NCBI RefSeq assembly: GCF_008364845.1 | Contig: NZ_VTTP01000011.1 | Coordinates: forward strand, 1 to 64,000 | Direction of reading: 5' to 3' | Origin: Actinotalea subterranea | GTDB taxonomy: Bacteria; Actinomycetota; Actinomycetes; Actinomycetales; Cellulomonadaceae | DNA length: 64,000 bases | Part shown: positions 7,276 to 16,129 of the stretch, piece after piece | How the letters are laid out: the number at the start of each line of letters is the position of its first letter | Numbering within the stretch: position 1 is the stretch's first letter | Translations under genes and position numbers: made by a program | Notes under the pieces: model-generated | Database searches by the model: none | Seen by the model: the letters and a program-made list of their open reading frames with translations, nothing else | What the model was told of the DNA's origin: nothing

Positions 7276-9527
7276 TGCTCCTGCTCGCCCTTCGCACCCT
7301 GCGCTTCCGTGCAGGAATGTTCGCGGCCGCCTTCCTGGCCATGCTCACCGCCGCGTCGATCATGATGGCGTGCGGTGGGCTGATCGAGACGGGGATCCGC
7401 ACCGCCGTCCCGCCCCAGCAGCTCACCTCGGCCGACGTCGTCGTCGCGGGCGACCAGGAGTACCACCGCTCCGGAGGTGACACCGACGAGCCGCCGATCC
7501 TTCCCGAGCGCGTCCGCGTCGACGCGGCCCTGGAGGAGACGATCGCGACGCTGCCGGGAGTGCGTGACACCGACAGTCACGTCTTCGAAGGCGACCCGCC
7601 GGCGGGGACCGTCGACGCGATCGGGGTGGTCGCGGAACCCGGCGTGGACCTCGACGAGCTCCGAGCGAGGATCGACGCCGAGCTGGACGAGACGACCGTC
7701 ACCCTCGTCGGCGACGAGCGTGGGCAGGCCGAGCGACGCGAGGCCAAGGCCGGCGGGGTGACGGTGATGGCGCTCGCCGGGCTCTTCACGGCGTTCGCGC
7801 TGCTGGTGTCGATCTTCGGGGTGGCCTCGATGCTCGCCCTGTCCATCACCCAGCGTCAACGGGACCTGGCGTTGCTGCGGGCCGTCGGCGCGACCCCCCG
7901 CCAGATCCGTCGGCTGATCCTGCGGGAGACCGTGCTGCTGTCCCTGGTCGCCACCGCCCTCGCCGTCGTACCTGGCCAGCTCCTGGGCGCGTTCCTCTTC
8001 GACCGGCTGGTCGAGCGTGGCATCGCCGCGGAGGGTGTCGTCTTCCACCAGGGGTGGGTCCCGACAGTGGTCGCGGCCGCGGTGGCGGTCCTCGCCGCGC
8101 TCGCGGGCGCTCTCGGTGCGGGAACGAGGGCCGCGCGCATCAGGCCGACGCAGGCGTTGGCGGAAGCTACGGGCGACGGTCCGCTGATCGGCCGAGGGCG
8201 CCTGCTCCTGGCCGGGGCGGTGGTCGCCGGTGGAGCGGCGCTGACACTGGTGACCGGCGCGGTGATGAGCGGACCTCTGATGCCGGCCACCGGCGCGCCC
8301 GCAGTGGTGCTCCTCGCTGTCGGGGGAGCCCTGCTCGCACCCGTGCTGGCGAAGGTGACGACGTTCGTCGTGCAGTGGCCGGTCCGCGCGTGGGGCGGCG
8401 TGACCGGGGAGCTCGCGGTGCTGAATGCCCGGGGACGCAGCGGCCGGATGGCAGCCGTGATGGCCCCCGTCATCCTCCTCACCACGGTGTCGACCGGGCT
8501 CCTGTACCTGCAGACCACCAGCGACCACGCGGATCGGCAGGCGTTCACCGCCAACCTCGTGGCGGACGCCGTGGTGACCACGGAGGGTGTCTTCGACCGT
8601 ACCTTCGTCGATCAGCTCGACGACCTCGCGAACGTCGCCGGCGCCTCGGAGCACGTCGACAGCATCGGCTTCATCGAGGACCCGGAGGACAGCTCGCCCA
8701 TGAACGAGGGCTGGAACCTCCTGGGCGTCACCGCGGACGGTGCAGAGGCCATCACACCCGTCGAGTTCACCGCCGGCGCGGTCGGTGATCTGCACGGCGA
8801 CACCGTCGCGGTCGAGCGAGAGCACGCTCAGCAGCTGGGTGTCGGTCTCGGTGACACGATCACGCTGCGGATGGGGGACAACACGACCGCCGACCTGCGG
8901 GTGGCCGCCCTGTTCTCCGCGCCCGACGACTACGACACGCTGCTGCTACCCGCCGCGACCCTGGCCGCCCACACCACGGAGGGAGCAGCGACGCGCATCC
9001 TCGTCACCGCTGCGGCGGGCACCGACCCCGGGCAGCTGGAGGAGGACCTGAGCAGACTCGCCTCGACCGAGGACGGCATCGTCGTGACCGGTCGGGACGC
9101 CCTGCTGGGCGAGTACGACGAGCAGAAGACGACCGCGAGCTTCGCGATCTACATCATGGTCCTCATGGTTGCCGGGTACGCGGCCATCACCGTGGTCAAC
9201 ACTCTCGCCTCCAGCATGACCGCCCGGCGCCGCGAGCTCGGGCTCCAGCGGCTTGCGGGCTCGACCCGCCGCCAGGTGATGACGATGATCAGCCTGGAGG
9301 GTGTCATCGTCGCCGTGAGCAGCATCGCGCTGGGCACGGCGGCCGCGGGCGCGGTCCTCGTTCCCGTCAGCCTCAAGCGGCTCGACTCGATCATCCCGGC
9401 CGGCCCACCGTGGGTGTATCTCGTGACGGTGACCTCGACGGCGCTCCTGGTTCTCGCAGCCATGCTGCTGCCCGCATGGCGCGCCACCCGAGGTCGACCT
9501 GCGGAGGCGGCACTCGCGGTCGACTGA
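7275..9527 (+). CDS. FtsX-like ABC transporter permease
   Basis: 750 aa membrane protein with two FtsX domains. An N-terminal signal-anchor helix (FAAAFLAMLTAASIMMA) is followed by an extracellular MacB-like domain, three membrane helices around residues 155-275, further helices near 305-370, a second helix and extracellular domain (residues about 390-610), and three final helices. The motif LALLRAVGATPRQIRRLI in the first and LGLQRLAGSTRRQVMTMI in the second FtsX domain are the coupling regions. Such permeases use mechanotransmission for export of peptides or lipids or for drug resistance, rather than classic import. Substrate cannot be told. Start overlaps the ATPase stop. Confidence 0.9.
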   Translation: MLLLALRTLRFRAGMFAAAFLAMLTAASIMMACGGLIETGIRTAVPPQQLTSADVVVAGDQEYHRSGGDTDEPPILPERVRVDAALEETIATLPGVRDTDSHVFEGDPPAGTVDAIGVVAEPGVDLDELRARIDAELDETTVTLVGDERGQAERREAKAGGVTVMALAGLFTAFALLVSIFGVASMLALSITQRQRDLALLRAVGATPRQIRRLILRETVLLSLVATALAVVPGQLLGAFLFDRLVERGIAAEGVVFHQGWVPTVVAAAVAVLAALAGALGAGTRAARIRPTQALAEATGDGPLIGRGRLLLAGAVVAGGAALTLVTGAVMSGPLMPATGAPAVVLLAVGGALLAPVLAKVTTFVVQWPVRAWGGVTGELAVLNARGRSGRMAAVMAPVILLTTVSTGLLYLQTTSDHADRQAFTANLVADAVVTTEGVFDRTFVDQLDDLANVAGASEHVDSIGFIEDPEDSSPMNEGWNLLGVTADGAEAITPVEFTAGAVGDLHGDTVAVEREHAQQLGVGLGDTITLRMGDNTTADLRVAALFSAPDDYDTLLLPAATLAAHTTEGAATRILVTAAAGTDPGQLEEDLSRLASTEDGIVVTGRDALLGEYDEQKTTASFAIYIMVLMVAGYAAITVVNTLASSMTARRRELGLQRLAGSTRRQVMTMISLEGVIVAVSSIALGTAAAGAVLVPVSLKRLDSIIPAGPPWVYLVTVTSTALLVLAAMLLPAWRATRGRPAEAALAVD

Positions 9528-9539
9528 CCGACGTGGTCC

Positions 9540-9579
9540 GAGGGAGGCCGTCGAGCACGGGTCCTCGACGGCCTCCCTC
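9540..9579 (+). terminator. Strong terminator hairpin after the exporter
   Basis: Perfect 16-bp stem (9540-9555 with 9564-9579) and 8-base loop, 13 bases after the permease stop. It has no T-tract, as is common in very GC-rich actinomycetes. Confidence 0.8.
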
Positions 9580-9588
9580 GCATCCAGG

Positions 9589-9756
9589 ACGATCCGGCCG
9601 GGCGACGTCGTCCACGTGCCCGCCGGGGTGCTGCATCGGATCACGGCTCTGAGCGACCTGCTGTTCGCGGAGGCATCGACCGCCGGTCAGGGATGGCGCG
9701 AGGACGTGGTCCGGCTGTCGGACCGCTATGGAAGGGCCGGCACCGCCGCCCCCTGA
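9589..9756 (+). pseudogene. C-terminal remnant of a cupin-domain protein
   Basis: An open stretch reads TIRPGDVVHVPAGVLHRI, then AEASTAGQGWREDVVRLSDR, YGRAGTAAP and stop. The PGDVVHVPAGVLHR core is a cupin metal-site strand pair and the EDVVRLSDRYGR tail is typical of small sugar-isomerase-like cupins. The first half of the cupin barrel and a start codon are missing, and the fragment begins right behind the terminator hairpin, so it is a broken gene. The rest of the gap to 9922 holds nothing I recognise. Confidence 0.65.
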
Positions 9757-9922
9757 GCCGAGTCGTGCCCGTCTCCACGTCCCAGGTGGTCCACGCCTCA
9801 TGGCCGGCCGCCCGCGGCCGATCAGGAGGATGTGAGCGCGCGCGCGGCGAACCCGCACATGAGCTGGCCGCCCTGGGCCCGACCGTGACCGCCGACCGTA
9901 CCGACCCGTGGTGTGGTGCCCT

Positions 9923-11383
9923 GTGACGAACCTTCCCCGGAGTACCCCTGCCGCCCAGGGCGTGGACCCGCGCGGCGTCCTCGCCTTCCTCGACGGCCTC
10001 GAGTCCGACGGCATCGAGATGCACAGCCTCATGGTCGTGCGGCACGGCCACGTGGTCGCCGAGGGGTGGTGGGCGCCGTACACCCACGACCGGCAGCAGC
10101 TCGTCTACTCGGTCGCCAAGACGTTCACGGCGACGGCCGTCGCCCTTGCGCTCGGGGAGGGGCTCCTCGAGCTCGACTCACCGGTGACGTCGTTCTTCCC
10201 GGAGAGCCTGCCGCTGAGCCTCGACCCGAAGGTCGAGGAGCTCACGCTGCACCACCTGCTCTCCATGTCGACCGGGCACGACCGGGACACGCTCCCGGTC
10301 ATGGAGTCCGAGCTGGGCGGCGACATGGCGAAGGCGTTCCTGTCCACCCGGCCCCAGACCGCCGTCGGCTCCCGGCACGTGTACAACAACGGGTGCTCGG
10401 TGCTGCTGGGCCTCGTCGTCGAGCAGGTCACCGGCGAGCCCCTGGAGGACTACCTGCGTCCCCGCCTGCTTGACCCGCTGGGGATCGGCGAGTTCGTGTG
10501 GAGCCACCACCCGTCGGGAAGCGTGCGCGGCAGCACGGGCGTGCACACGATCACCGAGAGCCTCGCGACGCTCGGCGAGCTCTACCTGCGCGACGGCGTC
10601 TGGCGAGGCTCGCGGCTGCTCCCCGAGGGGTGGGTGGCCCAGGCCACGCAGGCGCACATCGTCCCCACGGACTTCCCCGACTCCCCGGACTCGGGTGTCG
10701 GGTACGGCTACCAGCTGTGGATGAGCCGGCACGGCTACCGGGCTGACGGTGCTTGGGCCCAGCTCGCGATGGTCCTGCCGGACCAGGACGCCGTGATCGC
10801 CACGACCGCTGCCGTGCCGCACTCGCAGCTGGTCCTCGACCACGTCTGGGCGGAACTGCTGCCCGCCCTCGAAGGCGCGACGACGCGACCGGACCCCGGC
10901 GCGCAGCGCGAGCTGGAGGCACGGCTCGCTGCCCTGACCCTGCCGGTCGGCCCGCGTCCCTCCCCGGACCGCGCCGGCTGGCACACCAACGGCATGGTCG
11001 TCGTCCAGCGCATCCCTGACGCCAAGGGCTGGTGGTACCCGTCGCTCTTCGACGTCGGGCTCCAGCCGATCGCGGAGGGGTGGGCGCTGTCGTTCGTCGA
11101 GGACGAGGAGCCTCTGAGCATCGACTGCGGCGACGGCCGCTGGCTCACCTCGGTCCTCGTGCTGCCTGATCGGTCCAGGGTGCCGATCGCGGCGACCGCG
11201 ACGGCGTCCGGCGCGACCGCGACGGCGGACGTGGTCTTCCTCGAGACGCCGCACGTGCTGCACCTCGACCTGGCGCGCATCGACCCGAAGGCGGAGGGAC
11301 GGCTCGCAGCCCTCGCGACGGCGAGCATGCGGTGGAACGTCCCACCGTTGCACCACCGCTCGCTCGCCGACCTGAGGGCGTGA
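9923..11383 (+). CDS. Serine hydrolase of the beta-lactamase/esterase family
   Basis: 486 aa. N-terminal beta-lactamase (class C-like) domain with SxxK at Ser63-Lys66 (YSVAKTF), second-motif Tyr154-Asn-Asn (HVYNNGCSV), and a C-terminal extension from about residue 320 rich in beta strands, of unknown role. No signal peptide is visible, so it is probably cytoplasmic; family members are esterases, D-aminopeptidases or lactamases, and the substrate is not readable. Start is uncertain: GTG 9923 or GTG 9908, neither with a convincing ribosome-binding site. Converges on the MerR gene with only 3 bases between stops. Confidence 0.78.
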   Translation: MTNLPRSTPAAQGVDPRGVLAFLDGLESDGIEMHSLMVVRHGHVVAEGWWAPYTHDRQQLVYSVAKTFTATAVALALGEGLLELDSPVTSFFPESLPLSLDPKVEELTLHHLLSMSTGHDRDTLPVMESELGGDMAKAFLSTRPQTAVGSRHVYNNGCSVLLGLVVEQVTGEPLEDYLRPRLLDPLGIGEFVWSHHPSGSVRGSTGVHTITESLATLGELYLRDGVWRGSRLLPEGWVAQATQAHIVPTDFPDSPDSGVGYGYQLWMSRHGYRADGAWAQLAMVLPDQDAVIATTAAVPHSQLVLDHVWAELLPALEGATTRPDPGAQRELEARLAALTLPVGPRPSPDRAGWHTNGMVVVQRIPDAKGWWYPSLFDVGLQPIAEGWALSFVEDEEPLSIDCGDGRWLTSVLVLPDRSRVPIAATATASGATATADVVFLETPHVLHLDLARIDPKAEGRLAALATASMRWNVPPLHHRSLADLRA

Positions 11384-11386
11384 GGG

Positions 11387-12217
11387 TCACACGTCCGTTC
11401 CACCGGGGAGGGGCGAGCCTTCTGCGCGGGTCACGTGGAAGACGGGCCAGCCGATCTCGGTCCGCCACGCCGACCGGTCTGGGGTGTCACGAGGCCCCAC
11501 GAGGTACGTCTCCCGCACCGGTCCCGCGACGGCGAGCGTGTTCGCCACGACCCAGGTGCCCAGCTGCCCGTAGGTGACGTCGATGTCGTCGTGCTCGCCG
11601 GCATGGGTCGTGACGGCCAGCTCGACGGCCGGCAAGGTCACGGGGCGCACCCGGCCGGTGGTGGGCGGCATGGTGGCCGGCCGGTACACGAGCACGTGGC
11701 CGCGCCCCTCGGTGAAGAGCGAGTTGTCGTACAGCCCTCCGGGAGAGCCCGTCGGTTCGCCGACCACCGCGTCGAGCTCGGCCATGGCACCGGAGTACCA
11801 GCCGAGGACCTCGTCGTGCGTCACGTCGCCCTCGATCGCCGCAACGGTGGTTGCCGGCAGCACCCTGAGCTCGACGTCGAGCGGGGCGGGCTCCGGTCGC
11901 AGGAGGCGGCGCAGCGAGACGACCGCGGCGCGGGTCCGGTCGAGCTCCCGCTCGAGCCGCTGCAGGTGGTCGGCGACCAGCCCGGCGCGGGTCGCCGCGT
12001 CGGGGGAGTGCAGGATGCGCTGCACGTCGGCGAGCGGGACGTCGAGCTCGCGCAGGCGGTGCACGACCTGCGCCGCCGGGATCTGCTCCGGGGTGTAGTA
12101 GCGGTAGCCCGTCGTCCGGTCCACCGTCGCCGGCTCGAGGAGGCCCGCGTCGTGGTACCGACGAAGGGTGCGGACGCTCAGGTGGGTGAGCTGGGAGAAC
12201 TCGCCGATCGTCAGCAC
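11387..12217 (-). CDS. MerR-family regulator with GyrI-like effector domain
   Basis: 276 aa. The MerR DNA-binding domain is at residues 1-70 (LTIGEFSQLTHLSVRTLRRY, YRYYTPEQ), a dimerisation coiled coil at about 75-110 (LQRLERELDRTRAAVVSLRRLL), and a BmrR/GyrI-like ligand-binding domain follows to the C-terminus. Such regulators twist an over-spaced promoter to activate it when a drug-like ligand binds. GTG 12217 gives the canonical start. A perfect dyad just upstream is the likely operator, shared with the divergent NTF2-like gene. Confidence 0.87.
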   Translation of the reverse strand: MLTIGEFSQLTHLSVRTLRRYHDAGLLEPATVDRTTGYRYYTPEQIPAAQVVHRLRELDVPLADVQRILHSPDAATRAGLVADHLQRLERELDRTRAAVVSLRRLLRPEPAPLDVELRVLPATTVAAIEGDVTHDEVLGWYSGAMAELDAVVGEPTGSPGGLYDNSLFTEGRGHVLVYRPATMPPTTGRVRPVTLPAVELAVTTHAGEHDDIDVTYGQLGTWVVANTLAVAGPVRETYLVGPRDTPDRSAWRTEIGWPVFHVTRAEGSPLPGGTDV

Positions 12218-12233
12218 CCCGTCATGATGCTGC

Positions 12234-12248
12234 CTCCCCCTGGGGGAG
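12234..12248. promoter_or_regulatory. MerR-type operator dyad
   Basis: Perfect CTCCCCC-T-GGGGGAG between the divergent MerR gene (start 12217) and NTF2-like gene (start 12296). This sequence closely resembles operators of actinobacterial MerR regulators with GyrI domains, which sit in a long spacer between -35 and -10. TTGACC at 12259-12264 could belong to a promoter here. Confidence 0.7.
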
Positions 12249-12295
12249 AGTCCAGTGCTTGACCCTCGCGCGCCGGGAGGCCGCACGCTCGACGC

Positions 12296-12649
12296 ATGAC
12301 CGCACCGACCAGCATCCAGCCCGCCGACCTCCCTCCGACCGTCCGGACCTACCTCGCCGCGCACGCCGCCCGGGACGTCGATGCGGCGCTCCGCTCGTTC
12401 GCACCGGCAGCGGTGGTCGTGGACGACGGCACCACCTACCGGGGGACGGAGGAGATCCGGCGCTTCCTCTCGAAGGCCGGCGCCGAGTTCACCTTCACGA
12501 CCACGCTCGTCGGCGCCCGCCGCGTCGACGACACCCACTGGGTGGCCACCCACCGTCTGGAGGGCGACTTCCCGGGCGGCGTCGTCGAGCTCGACTACCG
12601 CTTCGCGATGGCGTCCGGTCTCGTCGCCGAGCTCGTGATCGGCACATGA
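12296..12649 (+). CDS. SnoaL/NTF2-like protein
   Basis: 117 aa with the NTF2-like pattern: helix with TYLAAHAARDVDAALRSFAP, strand AVVVDDGTTYRGTEEIRRFL, then antiparallel strands (THWVATHRLEGDFPGG, ELDYRFAM). This fold covers polyketide cyclases, isomerases and small-molecule binders. It is divergent from the MerR gene across its operator, so it is the probable regulated target. No catalytic assignment is possible. Confidence 0.8.
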   Translation: MTAPTSIQPADLPPTVRTYLAAHAARDVDAALRSFAPAAVVVDDGTTYRGTEEIRRFLSKAGAEFTFTTTLVGARRVDDTHWVATHRLEGDFPGGVVELDYRFAMASGLVAELVIGT

Positions 12650-12669
12650 CTCCACCGCGCGGGCGCAGG

Positions 12670-12816
12670 TCAGCCCTCTGAGCTCGGCAGGGTGTGCCAG
12701 GTGTCGTACGCCAGTGCGGCAGCCGCCTCCACGTCCCCGCGGGCGCAGAGCCGGATGAGCTCGTCGTGCTGGGTGATCGACGCCCGGCCGTCGAGGGAGC
12801 CGAACCGGAGCCGCTC
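12670..12816 (-). pseudogene. C-terminal remnant of a GntR/FadR (FCD) regulator
   Basis: Reading leftward, about 48 residues (RASITQHDELIRLCARGD, then AAAALAYDTWHTL) match the last two helices of an FCD ligand-binding domain, followed by a stop at 12670. The DNA-binding domain and most of the FCD domain are missing. The open frame upstream is unrelated antisense of the SARP gene. The SARP gene starts 56 bp further on, so its arrival may have cut the GntR gene. Confidence 0.55.
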
Positions 12817-12871
12817 GGCGCGTTCCGCGCGGGGCGGCGGCGACCGGGTGCGGCCGTGGGACCATCGCTGG

Positions 12872-15800
12872 GTGCAGATCGGGGTGCTCGGGCCGTTCGA
12901 GGTCCGCGCGGACGGCGGGGCAGCCGTCGAGGTGCCCGGCGCACGCCTGCGCGGGCTGCTCGTCGCACTCGCGCTCCAGCCCGGCCATGTCGTTCCCCGG
13001 GCGACCCTGGTGGACTGGATCTGGGGTGAGCACCCGCCCGCGGACGCGGCCAACGCCCTGCAGCGGCTCGCGTCGCGGCTGCGCAAGGTGCTGCCCGACG
13101 GGGCGGTCGAGGGTGAGGGTGGCGGGTACCGCCTGACGGTGGGCCCCGACGACGTCGACGCCGTGCGCTTCGAGCGCCTCGTCGGCGAGGCGCACGGCGC
13201 CCGCACGGGGGACGACGCGCGACGGGTGGTGCTCCTGCGTCAGGCCCTGCGCGCCTGGCGCGGCACGGCCATGCAGGAGGTCGAGCTCGAGGAGAGCCCG
13301 GCGCTCGACGCGGCGGCCGCCCGGCTCGACGGGCTGCGCCTCTCCGCGACGGAGGACCTGTACGAGGCGGAGATCCGCCTGGGCCGCGCCGCCGACCTGG
13401 TCCCCGAGCTGACCGACCTGGCGGCGGCGCACCCGGTGCGGGAGCGACTCGCCGCTGCCCTCATGCACGCCCTCGTCGCTGCGGGCCGCGACACCGAGGC
13501 GCTCCTCGTGTTCGACCGCACGCGCGAGGCGCTCGCCGACGCGCTCGGCGTCGACCCGTCGCCCGAGCTGGTGGCGCTCAACGTCGCGCTCCTGCGCGGC
13601 GAGGTGACCGGTCGCGACGAGGGCCGCCGCACCAACGTCCGCGCCGAGCTCACGAGGTTCGTCGGCCGGGAGACCGACGTCGAGGCGGTGCGCGTCCTCG
13701 CCGCCGAGTACCGGCTGGTCACGCTCGTCGGGCCCGGCGGGCTCGGCAAGACGCGGCTCGCCACGGAGCTGGGCCGCGCAGTGCTCGACGACGTCCCCGA
13801 CGGGGTATGGCTCGTCGAGCTCGCGCCCATCGGGCCCGCGGACGACGTCGCGCAGGCGAGCCTGTCCGCCCTGGGGCTGCGCGACGCGCTCCTCGGTGCC
13901 GCGCCCAGTGCGGAGCCGACCGAGCGACTCGTCACGGCGCTCCGCGACCGCGAGGCCCTCCTGATCCTCGACAACTGCGAGCACGTGATCGACCAGGCCG
14001 CGGCGTTCGCCCATCGTGTGCTCGGCGAGTGCCCGCGCCTGCGCATCCTCGCGACGAGCAGGGAGCCGCTCGGGATCACGGGCGAGGTGCTGTGGCCGCT
14101 CGAGTCGCTCGCCGTACCCGCCGAGGGTGCCGGTCCTGACGCGGTCGCGGCCTCACCCGCCGTACAGCTGCTGGTCGACCGGGCTCGTGCCGTGCGGCAG
14201 GACCTCCCGACGGATGCGGCGACCATGGCGACGATGGCGCGCGTGTGCCGTGAGCTCGACGGCATGCCCCTCGCCATCGAGATGGCCGCGGCCCGGCTAC
14301 GGAGCATGTCCGTCGACGAGCTCGCCCTGCGGCTCGCCGACCGGTTCCGCGTGCTCACGAGCGGCAGCAGGACCGCACTGCCGCGGCACCGGACGCTGCG
14401 GGCCGTCATCGACTGGAGCTGGGAGCTGCTGCCCGACGCGGAGCGGACGGTGCTGCGCAGGCTCTCGGTCTTCTACGGCGGTGCGGGCCAGGACGGCGCC
14501 GAACGGGTGTGCGCAGGCGGCGAGGTCGGCGCGCAGGACGTCCCTGAGCTGCTCGCGTCGCTCGTCGAGAAGTCCCTGCTCGTCGCCCAGGACGAGGGTG
14601 CGCCGCGCTACCGGCTGAGCGGGACTATCCGCGAGTACGCCGCGCAACGCCTCGCGGAGGCGGGGGAGCAGGAGTCCGCGCGTCGCGCACACCTGGCGTA
14701 CGTGACCGAGCTCGCCGAGGCCGCCGAGCCGCACCTGCGTCGCGTCGAGCAGCTCGACTGGATCCGGCGCCTCCAGGCCGAGCACGACAACCTCGCGGCC
14801 GCCCTGCGGGGAGCCATCGCCGCCGGGGAGGCGCAGGAGGCGATGCGCCTCGCCGCGACCGCCGGCTGGTACTGGTGGCTCGGCGGCCACAAGACCGAGG
14901 GCATGGAGCTCATCACGGCCGCCACGAGGATCCCGGGCGACGTCGCCGACGAGACCAAGGCGCTCGTCTACATGCTCCTCGTCCAGTTCGTCACGGCGGG
15001 CCTCAACGGCCAGCACGAGGCCGAGGAGTGGATCCGCAAGGCCCACCACTACGCCCGTCGCAGCGGGACGACGCACCCGCTGCTGGGCTTCGTCGGCGTG
15101 CTCGAGCGCATGCTCGACGGTCCCGAGGCCGCCGAGCCCGCCCTCGAGTCGTTGCTCGGCGACGAGGACCCGTGGGTGCGGGCCCTCGCCCGGCTGCACC
15201 TGGGGAAGATGCGCGTGCTCCTCGGCCACGGCGGGCGCGACGCCGACGCCTACCTCGAGGCCGCCCTGATCGAGTTCCGGGCGGTGGGTGAGCGGTTCGG
15301 CATCTCGTTCGCGCTCGCCGAGCTCGGCGAGCGCATCGCGACCCGCGGCGAGTTCGCCGGGGCCTGCGAGCACTACGAGGAAGCCATCGGCGTCGTCGCC
15401 GAGGTCGGGGCGGACGACGACGTCATCCGCATGCGGGCACGGCAGGCCCAGTTGTACTGGCTCCTCGGCGACGCCGAGTCCTGCGCTGCGGCGCTCGCCG
15501 ACGCCGAGCGGCTCGCCGCACGGGTCACATGGCCCGACGCGCTCGCGATGCTCGCGCTCGCCAAGGCGGGCCTCGCGCGCTGGCGCGGCGACGTCGACGA
15601 GGCACGCCACCAGCTCGACGTCGCCACCGGTCACTTCGGGGACGACGCGACCCAGGCGCCCATCCGCACCGTGACGCTCGACCTCCAGGGCTTCCTGAGC
15701 GACGACCTCGAGCAGGCCCGGGCCGCCCGCGCCGCCGCGTGCGAGGCGGCGACCGAGGCGGGCTACCCGCAGGCGGTCGCCGCGGTGCTCGTCGGCGTCG

Positions 15801-16018
15801 CCGACCACGCGCTCCGGCTGGACGACGCGGAGCAGGCGGCGCGGCTCCTCGGTGCGAGCGTGGGGATGCGCGGGCTGCCGGACCGGTCGAACCCGGACGC
15901 GACGCGCATCGAGCGCACGGCACGTCGACGTCTCGGTGAGCGGCGGTACGCGGCGCTCACGCGCGAGGGCGCGCAGGCCGACTGGGCCGACCTCGTCGCG
16001 GCCACGCTCACGGCCTGA
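12872..16018 (+). CDS. AfsR-like SARP regulator with NB-ARC ATPase domain
   Basis: 1048 aa. Residues 1-95 are an OmpR-type winged helix of the SARP class (IGVLGPFEVRADGG, LRGLLVALALQPG). Residues 95-245 form the bacterial transcriptional activation domain (FDRTREALADALGVDPSPEL). An NB-ARC/STAND ATPase follows with Walker A GPGGLGKTR near 287 and LLILDNCEH near 365, then a winged helix and TPR-like helices to the C-terminus. AfsR-type proteins integrate signals and activate secondary metabolism or transport genes by binding 11-bp spaced direct repeats. Candidate target repeats lie at 18214-18253 upstream of the nearby exporter operon. GTG 12872 gives the family N-terminus. It converges on the permease gene over a strong terminator. 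Confidence 0.88.
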   Translation: MQIGVLGPFEVRADGGAAVEVPGARLRGLLVALALQPGHVVPRATLVDWIWGEHPPADAANALQRLASRLRKVLPDGAVEGEGGGYRLTVGPDDVDAVRFERLVGEAHGARTGDDARRVVLLRQALRAWRGTAMQEVELEESPALDAAAARLDGLRLSATEDLYEAEIRLGRAADLVPELTDLAAAHPVRERLAAALMHALVAAGRDTEALLVFDRTREALADALGVDPSPELVALNVALLRGEVTGRDEGRRTNVRAELTRFVGRETDVEAVRVLAAEYRLVTLVGPGGLGKTRLATELGRAVLDDVPDGVWLVELAPIGPADDVAQASLSALGLRDALLGAAPSAEPTERLVTALRDREALLILDNCEHVIDQAAAFAHRVLGECPRLRILATSREPLGITGEVLWPLESLAVPAEGAGPDAVAASPAVQLLVDRARAVRQDLPTDAATMATMARVCRELDGMPLAIEMAAARLRSMSVDELALRLADRFRVLTSGSRTALPRHRTLRAVIDWSWELLPDAERTVLRRLSVFYGGAGQDGAERVCAGGEVGAQDVPELLASLVEKSLLVAQDEGAPRYRLSGTIREYAAQRLAEAGEQESARRAHLAYVTELAEAAEPHLRRVEQLDWIRRLQAEHDNLAAALRGAIAAGEAQEAMRLAATAGWYWWLGGHKTEGMELITAATRIPGDVADETKALVYMLLVQFVTAGLNGQHEAEEWIRKAHHYARRSGTTHPLLGFVGVLERMLDGPEAAEPALESLLGDEDPWVRALARLHLGKMRVLLGHGGRDADAYLEAALIEFRAVGERFGISFALAELGERIATRGEFAGACEHYEEAIGVVAEVGADDDVIRMRARQAQLYWLLGDAESCAAALADAERLAARVTWPDALAMLALAKAGLARWRGDVDEARHQLDVATGHFGDDATQAPIRTVTLDLQGFLSDDLEQARAARAAACEAATEAGYPQAVAAVLVGVADHALRLDDAEQAARLLGASVGMRGLPDRSNPDATRIERTARRRLGERRYAALTREGAQADWADLVAATLTA

Positions 16019-16074
16019 CACGCCCCCACGGCACAGGCCCGCCGCCGTCGTCGGTGCCCCGCCCGCGCACGCGC

Positions 16075-16109
16075 GACGCCGACGCCCGCGGTGCGCGGGC
16101 GTCGGCGTC
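16075..16109. terminator. Bidirectional terminator between convergent genes
   Basis: Perfect 15-bp stem (16075-16089 with 16095-16109) and 5-base loop between the SARP stop (16018) and permease stop (16130). Confidence 0.8.
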
Positions 16110-16129
16110 CGGGGTGTCGGGGCGTCGGG

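Noticed and set aside
11387-14014. Very long antisense open frame over the SARP region
   Set aside because: Only its last 276 codons (MerR) have protein-like character; the rest mirrors the codon bias of the SARP gene.
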